The notes under the pieces are model-generated. The model saw only the letters and a list, made by a program, of their open reading frames with translations. It was not told the DNA's origin and made no database searches. From positions 1 to 10,233 of the forward strand of contig CADCOZ010000034.1 in assembly GCA_902803125.1 (NCBI GenBank): DNA of 10,233 bases, read 5' to 3'. Position 1 is the first letter of the stretch; each line of letters begins with the position of its first letter. This DNA is from an uncultured Ruminococcus sp. Lineage in GTDB: Bacteria > Bacillota > Clostridia > Oscillospirales > Acutalibacteraceae. The position numbers and the translations under genes were made by a program. Below, one piece after another: positions 6,074 to 10,233 of the stretch.

Positions 6074-7213
6074 ATGAAGGCATTATCATTGGCGTTTATA
6101 AAAGTCTATCAAAAAGAAGAACAGGTACAGTGTTTTGCGCCGGGTCGGGTGAATCTGATAGGAGAGCATATTGACTATAACGGCGGGTATGTTCTGCCTT
6201 ATGCCATTCCTTTGGGGGTATCCTGTGCGGCCAGCCGCCGGAATGACCGTATGATCCAGCTGTATTCCTGTCAATATCCCGCTGACGGCATCGTTACCTA
6301 CCACCTTGACGATCTTACCCTGAAAGGCAGCTGGGCGGACTATCCGGTCAGTGTCATAAAGGTTCTGCTGTCCTTGGGCTATGCAGTCGATGAAGGGGTT
6401 CAGCTTATGTTTGACAGCAGTCTGCCTGTAGGGGCGGGTCTGTCCTCTTCAGCCGCTATAGAGGTCGCAGTGCTGTCTGCACTCAAGGAGTTGTTCTCCC
6501 TTTCCATCACCAACAAGCAGGCCGCTTTGATTTGTCAATGGGCAGAAAACCGGTTTATGGGCGTGAACAGCGGTATTATGGATCCCTTCGTCAGCGTGTT
6601 GGGACAAAAAAACAGTGCCGTCCTGTTGCATACCGATACCCTTGATTATCGGTATATCCCGCTCGGTGATGTCGCTGTGGTCATTGTCAACAGCGGCGTG
6701 AAACACTCCCTCGCCGCTTCGGCTTATAATCAGCGGCGGCAGGAATGTATGCAGGCCGCCAAAGACCTTGGCGTTTCTTCCTTGTGTTCCCTCACGCCGG
6801 AAGCCTTTGAACAAAAAAAGCATTTGATTACCAATCCCGTTAGCCTGAAACGGGCTTATCATGCCGTCTATGAAAATGACCGCACCATTCGTGCCGCCAA
6901 AGCACTTGAACAGCAGGATTGGCTGTCTTTCGGACAATTGATGACCGCTTCTCATATTTCTTTGCGGGATGCTTTTGAAGTCAGCTGTGAAGAACTCGAT
7001 TTCTTAGCGGAACAAGCCCTTCATTGGCCGGGGGTTTATGGGGCCAGAATGACAGGCGGCGGCTTTGGCGGCTGTACGGTCAACTTGATGGCTCCCTCTG
7101 CGGCAGAATCCTTCTCGGCCGCTCTTGGGCAATGGTATGAACAGCGGTTCGGCTTCCGGCCGGCTGTTTATATCTGTGCCGCAGGACACACGGGAATCAA
7201 TTTTGTGCCGTAA
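6074..7213 (+). CDS. galK: galactokinase
   Basis: 379 residues, close to the usual 380-395. GalK phosphorylates alpha-D-galactose with ATP to galactose-1-phosphate, the entry to the Leloir pathway. All three GHMP-kinase motifs are present: the galactokinase signature FAPGRVNLIGEHIDYNGG (21-38), the phosphate-binding PVGAGLSSSAA (about 118-128) and the C-terminal MTGGGFGGCTV (about 326-336). Asp170 in SGIMDPF fits the catalytic aspartate, but the next residue is Pro where many homologues have Gln. ATG 6074 is chosen because AAAGGA lies about nine bases upstream and MKALSLAF fits the family; ATG 6068, two codons earlier, sits too close to that site. galT and galE are not in this window. It may be co-transcribed with the glycosyltransferase through the 6014 hairpin. 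Confidence 0.95.
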   Translation: MKALSLAFIKVYQKEEQVQCFAPGRVNLIGEHIDYNGGYVLPYAIPLGVSCAASRRNDRMIQLYSCQYPADGIVTYHLDDLTLKGSWADYPVSVIKVLLSLGYAVDEGVQLMFDSSLPVGAGLSSSAAIEVAVLSALKELFSLSITNKQAALICQWAENRFMGVNSGIMDPFVSVLGQKNSAVLLHTDTLDYRYIPLGDVAVVIVNSGVKHSLAASAYNQRRQECMQAAKDLGVSSLCSLTPEAFEQKKHLITNPVSLKRAYHAVYENDRTIRAAKALEQQDWLSFGQLMTASHISLRDAFEVSCEELDFLAEQALHWPGVYGARMTGGGFGGCTVNLMAPSAAESFSAALGQWYEQRFGFRPAVYICAAGHTGINFVP

Positions 7214-7384
7214 TTTCTTGGGGGGCTTGCTTGTTGGCTCGATTCGGTGCTTTGACCTGCCAAAACGCTGTCTTAACAGTCGCTTTACGCAAAACGATAA
7301 ACCAAGTTTTAGAAAATTGATTGCCGTACGCAGGCCGGTATGCTTGCATGATCCATTGATTCTGAACAAAACCGCTGAGGAACG
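7214..7384. other. gene-free stretch after galK
   Basis: I see no gene, repeat or clear promoter here. It is the 3' untranslated region of galK leading to the terminator at 7385. A TTGACC word at 7252 has no convincing -10 partner. Confidence 0.5.
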
Positions 7385-7430
7385 GCGGCAGGAAACGGGT
7401 GTGACCATCGCCTGTTCCTGCCGCTTTTTT
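7385..7430 (+). terminator. intrinsic terminator downstream of galK
   Basis: GCGGCAGGAA (7385-7394) pairs perfectly with TTCCTGCCGC (7415-7424), followed by six T (7425-7430). A classic Rho-independent terminator on the plus strand, about 170 bases after galK. Confidence 0.88.
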
Positions 7431-7459
7431 ATTGGCGTGGTGAATAATATTCAAAACAC

Positions 7460-7537
7460 TTCTGCCGTTCGGAGAAAGGCAGAAGCTGAATCGTAACCCG
7501 ACCGAGTATTCCAAATCATCGGTACGGGTTTTTCTTA
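7460..7537 (+). terminator. second terminator-like hairpin pair
   Basis: TTCTGCC (7460-7466) with GGCAGAA (7478-7484), then AACCCG-ACCGA (7495-7505) with TCGGT-A-CGGGTT (7519-7530, one bulged A) running into TTTCTT. The second hairpin resembles an intrinsic terminator and would insulate the recombinase region from the galactose genes. Confidence 0.6.
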
Positions 7538-7671
7538 TTGGTCAGCTCTAAGGGAGTGTCGGAAAAGTTTTGTTTGATACCGTTACTTTGTCGTTTGTGC
7601 TGACGGTTCTTGAAAAGGATTCCACTTTCCACATTAAAGGAAAATGACCACAAAGCAGAATGAATAATAGC

Positions 7672-7688
7672 CTACACGAAACGTGTAG
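7672..7688. other. perfect inverted repeat upstream of the recombinase
   Basis: CTACACG (7672-7678), AAA, CGTGTAG (7682-7688), just before the degenerate 7-mer array and 84 bases before the recombinase ATG. It is too isolated for a terminator (no U tract). An operator or a recombinase recognition half-site pair are possible readings. Confidence 0.35.
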
Positions 7689-7701
7689 CCGCAGGAAAAA
7701 A

Positions 7702-7750
7702 TTATTCATTTTTCAGTCTTCAGTTTTCAGTATTCATTATTTCCGCATAC
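7702..7750 (+). repeat. degenerate five-unit 7-mer array before the recombinase
   Basis: Five 7-base units in exact phase: TTATTCA, TTTTTCA, GTCTTCA, GTTTTCA, GTATTCA (7702-7736), followed by TTATTTCCGC (7737-7746). On the minus strand this is GCGGAAATAA followed by five TGAAnAn-type units, the same flank-plus-five layout as the arrays at 156, 2996 and 10036 but with more substitutions. Confidence 0.75.
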
Positions 7751-7779
7751 GATGTGTCAGGAGGGATGGCCATGAAACA
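7732..7779 (+). repeat. inverted leader repeat, left copy
   Basis: 48 bases that match 10003-10050 in inverted orientation at 41 of 48 positions by my hand count. It includes ATTTCCGCATA, ATGTGTCAGGAGGGAT (with the ribosome site AGGAGGG at 7759-7765) and CATGAA with the recombinase start codon. Outside the start codon region the two genes do not resemble each other. Confidence 0.88.
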
Positions 7780-9322
7780 AAAAGCGGCGGTGTATTGCCG
7801 CCTGTCGGAAGAGGACCGCAACAAAAAGAATGCACAGGAGGATTCCGGCAGTATCACCAACCAAAAACTCATGCTGACCGCCTATGCCGATGCACAGGGC
7901 TGGGAGGTCTATGATATTTATGCGGATGATGACTATGCCGGCTCCGACCGCAGCCGCCCCGCCTTTCAACGGATGCTTTCCGATGCACAGAGGGGACGGT
8001 TCAATATCGTGCTGTGCAAGTCGCAGTCCCGCTTTACCCGTGAATTGGAAATGGTGGAAAAGTATATTCACGGGCTGTTCCCCGAATGGGGCATTCGCTT
8101 TGTCAGCGTGGTTGACCATGTGGATACGGCGGTGGCCGGCAGTAAAAAAGCACGGCAAATCAACGGCTTGCTCAACGAGTGGTATTTGGAGGATATGTCG
8201 GAAAGCATCAAAGCGGCCTTGCATACCCGTATGCGGGCAGGTTATTTTATCGGTTCCTTTGCTCCTTACGGGTATCAAAAAGACCCCGAACAAAAAGGCC
8301 ATCTATTGATAGATGAGGAGGCCGCCGCTGTGGTGCGGGAGATATTTCAGCTCTATAACAGCGGTATGGGTCGTGCGGCGATTGCCCGCTATTTGAACCG
8401 GCAGGGCATACCTTCTCCGGACACCTATGGCCGTTTGAAGGGACGGAAAAAGAAAAGCACAGGCAAAAGTCCGAATCCCTGCTGGCGGTATGAAACGGTG
8501 AGTCATATTCTGACCAACGAGGTATATCTCGGCCACCTGATACAGGGACGCACCCATAACCCTACCTACAAAAGCCGTCACAGCGTACCCTCAGACCCCG
8601 AAGCATGGGTTCGCACGGAGAATACCCACGAACCAATCATTGACCGTGCCGTATGGGACACGACCCGCTGTTTATGGAACACCCGTGCCAAGCCCTGTTA
8701 CACGGGTGAACGGAACAAGTATGCCGGAATATTGGTTTGTGCCAACTGCGGTTACCACATGGGGATATCCTATAACCGTCACAAACGGTTCTACCGCTGT
8801 ATACAGGCCAAAAACGGTCGGGAGCATTGTCAGGGGAGCTGTATCTTTGAATCCACGCTGGATAAGGCGGTGGCACAGGAAATCAAGAACCTGCGGTCAA
8901 TCTATCTGGACGAGGGTCTATTATCGGACAGTCAGCTTCTGTATGATGACACGACACTTCAAATCAAAGCGTTGACCGCACAGCTGCGGCGGCTGGAGGA
9001 AGAACACCGCAAACTGCTGTTTACTTTGAAGAGCTTGTACATGGATAAGGTGCAGGGTGTCGTCACCGAAGAACAGTTTATGGACTTGTCTTTGTCTTTG
9101 TCACAGGAACAGTCTGAAAACGAAGCCAAAGCCGATTATTTGCGGTCAGTCATAGCGGTCAAGAAACAGAACCGTCTGAACGATGAGCAAAAACGGCAGA
9201 GGATAGAAGCTATCTGTTCTTTTGAGGAGATTGACAACCTGTTTGTGCGTTCGTTCATCGAGCGGATAGAGGTAGGCGGGTCGAAACAGAACCGAGTGAT
9301 TCATATTTACTGGAAATTTTAA
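7772..9322 (+). CDS. large serine recombinase (resolvase/invertase family)
   Basis: 516 residues. The N-terminal resolvase domain starts KAAVYCRLSEED with the catalytic serine at S12 and Arg10, continuing with SITNQ, KSQSRFTRE and FVSVVDHVDT. A Recombinase domain follows (PYGYQ at about 170, the GRAAIARYLNRQGIPSP helix region, ILTNEVYLGHLIQG). The zinc ribbon has C323-x2-C326, C343 and C353/C357. The C-terminal part (about 390-490) is rich in charged heptads and likely coiled coil. Such enzymes integrate or excise elements by a two-base-overlap serine mechanism at att sites, often needing a directionality factor to excise. Start: AGGAGGG is six bases before ATG 7772; GTG 7754 is upstream of that site and rejected. 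No phage or conjugation genes accompany it here. All visible catalytic motifs are intact. Confidence 0.95.
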   Translation: MKQKAAVYCRLSEEDRNKKNAQEDSGSITNQKLMLTAYADAQGWEVYDIYADDDYAGSDRSRPAFQRMLSDAQRGRFNIVLCKSQSRFTRELEMVEKYIHGLFPEWGIRFVSVVDHVDTAVAGSKKARQINGLLNEWYLEDMSESIKAALHTRMRAGYFIGSFAPYGYQKDPEQKGHLLIDEEAAAVVREIFQLYNSGMGRAAIARYLNRQGIPSPDTYGRLKGRKKKSTGKSPNPCWRYETVSHILTNEVYLGHLIQGRTHNPTYKSRHSVPSDPEAWVRTENTHEPIIDRAVWDTTRCLWNTRAKPCYTGERNKYAGILVCANCGYHMGISYNRHKRFYRCIQAKNGREHCQGSCIFESTLDKAVAQEIKNLRSIYLDEGLLSDSQLLYDDTTLQIKALTAQLRRLEEEHRKLLFTLKSLYMDKVQGVVTEEQFMDLSLSLSQEQSENEAKADYLRSVIAVKKQNRLNDEQKRQRIEAICSFEEIDNLFVRSFIERIEVGGSKQNRVIHIYWKF

Positions 9323-9480
9323 GCGAAGAGGTGAGAGGGAAGAGCAGTACAGAGGTGCCAACGGAAGGAACCTTCTTGGAAGAGGAAGAGGTCATCTCCG
9401 AATGGGCTTAAGGGATAGAATAGCCATTTTTTGGTGGATTTCTGTCCCCGATTCGTTGCTTTGGTTGTCCATACCCATAG
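9323..9480 (+). other. junction between recombinase and catalase remnant
   Basis: No convincing gene. A 26-codon frame from GTG 9331 to TAA 9409-9411 (ending FLEEEEVISEWA) follows the purine-rich AAGCGAAGAG after the recombinase stop, but its start and length give little support. The stretch 9412-9480 has stops in the frame of the following catalase remnant and shows no CotJC-like sequence, so the break in that gene lies at or before 9481. Confidence 0.35.
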
Positions 9481-9687
9481 GCGGCAGAGCAAAAAGCCCG
9501 CACAACGTATGATAATATTCTGCGGTTTTGTGATGATTATGACGTAAAGGACGCTATCCGCTTTTTGAGGGAAAGAGAAATTGTGCATTATCAACGATTC
9601 GGTGAAGGCTTGCGTTTACTGACCGATAAACTTGACAGCAAAAACTTTTATGCCTTCAATCCATCGTTCGACAAATGTAAACCATAA
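9481..9687 (+). pseudogene. cotJC: 3' remnant of a CotJC-type manganese catalase gene
   Basis: A 68-codon open stretch without its own start, preceded by TAG (9478-9480) and ended by TAA 9685-9687. It encodes AAEQKARTTYDNILR, FLREREIVHYQRFGE and LDSKNFYAFNPSFDK, the C-terminal third of the CotJC spore-coat/manganese catalase family (full proteins are about 190-200 residues). Two metal-ligand positions are visible, Glu in AAEQK and His in REIVHY; they are 33 residues apart, the spacing of Glu148 and His181 in the Lactobacillus plantarum manganese catalase. The N-terminal part with the other three ligands is absent from the window. The fragment lies directly behind the recombinase gene, so loss of the 5' part probably accompanied insertion or rearrangement there. 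Inactive as it stands. Confidence 0.88.
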
Positions 9688-9710
9688 CGGCGAAGCCCCT
9701 GCAAGAAACG

Positions 9711-9754
9711 AGCCGCAGTCAAACCGATTGGTAAGGACTGCGGCTTTGTTTGCT
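9711..9754 (+). terminator. terminator after the catalase remnant
   Basis: AGCCGCAGTC (9711-9720) pairs perfectly with GACTGCGGCT (9736-9745), followed by TTGTTTGCT. It likely ends plus-strand transcription; on the other strand the stem is followed by CGTTTCTTG, so it may also serve the convergent small gene weakly. Confidence 0.7.
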
Positions 9755-9848
9755 CTGAAGGATAGACGGTGTACAGGAACTTTTGGCATACGGTCGGAAT
9801 GATTTGGTACGTTTTTCGATACACGGCCATAGACCGATGCGTAAGACT

Positions 9849-10010
9849 TTATTTTTTGGGTTTTTCCTGCTGACGGTCTTGTTTTTGTGTGAGGGGAGGC
9901 TTGGCCAATAAAGCCTCCCGCACCATAGAAGTGACAATTTGGTTAAACCTTCTTATTCTTTCGGATTCCTCTGCGGCAACATAATGCGACACAACAATAA
10001 CCTGATTCAT
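9849..10010 (-). CDS. small basic protein of unknown function
   Basis: 53 residues starting MNQVIVVSHYVAAEESERIR. AGGAGGG (10017-10023) is six bases before ATG 10010, an excellent ribosome site identical in layout to that of the recombinase. The first half (RIRRFNQIVTSMVREALLA) could form amphipathic helices; the last 13 residues are almost all Gln, Lys, Arg, Asp and Glu (TQKQDRQQEKPKK). I see no membrane segment or known domain. The 48-base leader is shared with the recombinase in inverted orientation, and the two genes converge. That pairing suggests a recombinase accessory role, for example a directionality factor, but no motif proves it. The strong ribosome site argues for a real gene despite its size. 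Confidence 0.65.
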   Translation of the reverse strand: MNQVIVVSHYVAAEESERIRRFNQIVTSMVREALLAKPPLTQKQDRQQEKPKK

Positions 10011-10050
10011 GCTTATCCCTCCTGACACATGATATGCGGAAATAGTGAAT
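10003..10050 (-). repeat. inverted leader repeat, right copy
   Basis: Inverted partner of 7732-7779, 41 of 48 positions alike by hand. Differences fall between the conserved blocks (CG versus TC before ATGTGTC; GGC versus AAG just before the start codon). Together the two copies bracket a 2.3-kb segment. Confidence 0.88.
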
Positions 10051-10080
10051 AATGAATAATGAATAACGAATAATGAATAA
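10036..10080 (+). repeat. five-unit 7-mer array D
   Basis: GCGGAAATAG (10036-10045) followed by TGAATAA, TGAATAA, TGAATAA, CGAATAA, TGAATAA (10046-10080). It differs from the array at 2996-3040 at a single position. It lies upstream of the small minus-strand gene, as the degenerate array lies upstream of the recombinase. Confidence 0.88.
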
Positions 10081-10089
10081 TATCGAAAT

Positions 10090-10160
10090 ACCAAAAGTCA
10101 GCGAATTTCGGGAAGGGGTTTGGGGAAACACCTTTTTTCGCCAGAAAAGGGGTTTCCCCA
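10090..10160 (+). repeat. hairpin repeat, copy D
   Basis: ACCAAAAGTCAGCGAATTTC (from 10090) leads into GGAAGGGGTTT and hairpin H1: 10122-10136 with 10145-10159, 15 positions with one A-G mismatch, loop TTCGCCAG. The CCAGGGG-type hairpins of copy B are absent; after 10160 the sequence passes to A-rich DNA (10161-10233) in which I see no feature. Confidence 0.85.
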
Positions 10161-10233
10161 AGTGACTACCCCTGAGATAAAGGTTTCCCCCGGTGAATGG
10201 CTGACATCAAAACTAACAAAAAAAGCAAAAAGG

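Noticed and set aside
7252..7430. Possible small RNA between a TTGACC word and the strong terminator
   Set aside because: No acceptable -10 box at the right spacing; it is more simply the galK 3' end.
7224..7771. Search for the missing 5' part of cotJC on the other side of the recombinase
   Set aside because: No CotJC-like N-terminal sequence in any frame, so a simple insertion into cotJC within this window is not supported.
9331..9411. 26-codon peptide (GTG start) after the recombinase
   Set aside because: Very short, non-ATG start, no homology I recognise; kept only as a remark in the junction entry.
9756..9908. Plus-strand open stretch of about 50 codons opposite the small gene
   Set aside because: Begins right after a TGA, has no early start codon or ribosome site, and overlaps the better supported minus-strand gene.

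Overview
The window reads as a chromosome segment from a Gram-positive Clostridia bacterium, most likely a gut Oscillospirales/Ruminococcaceae-type organism. I base this on the hprK, murB, rapZ, whiA gene set in one orientation, strong AGGAGG-type ribosome sites, a CotJC-type manganese catalase remnant, a Clostridia-style serine recombinase, and intergenic spaces filled with GC-rich hairpin repeats. This is inference from gene content; I could not run a taxonomic search.

Left part (1-4253, minus strand): hprK, then about 380 bases of repeats, then murB-rapZ-whiA, tightly packed with gaps of 20 and 12 bases. HprK phosphorylates HPr for carbon control, MurB makes UDP-MurNAc for peptidoglycan, RapZ is a nucleotide-binding regulator and WhiA a DNA-binding protein linked to division. 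The yvcK gene often found between rapZ and whiA in Firmicutes is absent. Middle part (4254-7430, plus strand): a divergent promoter region, a GT4-type glycosyltransferase and galactokinase, separated by a hairpin and closed by a strong intrinsic terminator.

Right part (7431-10233) looks like an accessory insertion. It holds a 516-residue large serine recombinase, the last third of a cotJC-like catalase gene with its 5' part missing, a terminator, and a convergent 53-residue basic protein of unknown function. The recombinase and the small gene carry nearly the same 48-base leader in inverted orientation, enclosing about 2.3 kb.

The most unusual structure is a modular repeat family. Its fullest copy (2996-3284) consists of a GCGGAAATA flank, exactly five 7-base units (TGAATAA type), a spacer, and a run of four hairpins. 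The main hairpin occurs three times in the window with an identical 8-base loop (TTCGCCAG) and a 15-position stem whose two sides change together. One 7-base array encodes the last residues and stop codon of whiA, and degenerate or exact arrays lie just upstream of the recombinase and of the small gene. What this family does is unknown to me.
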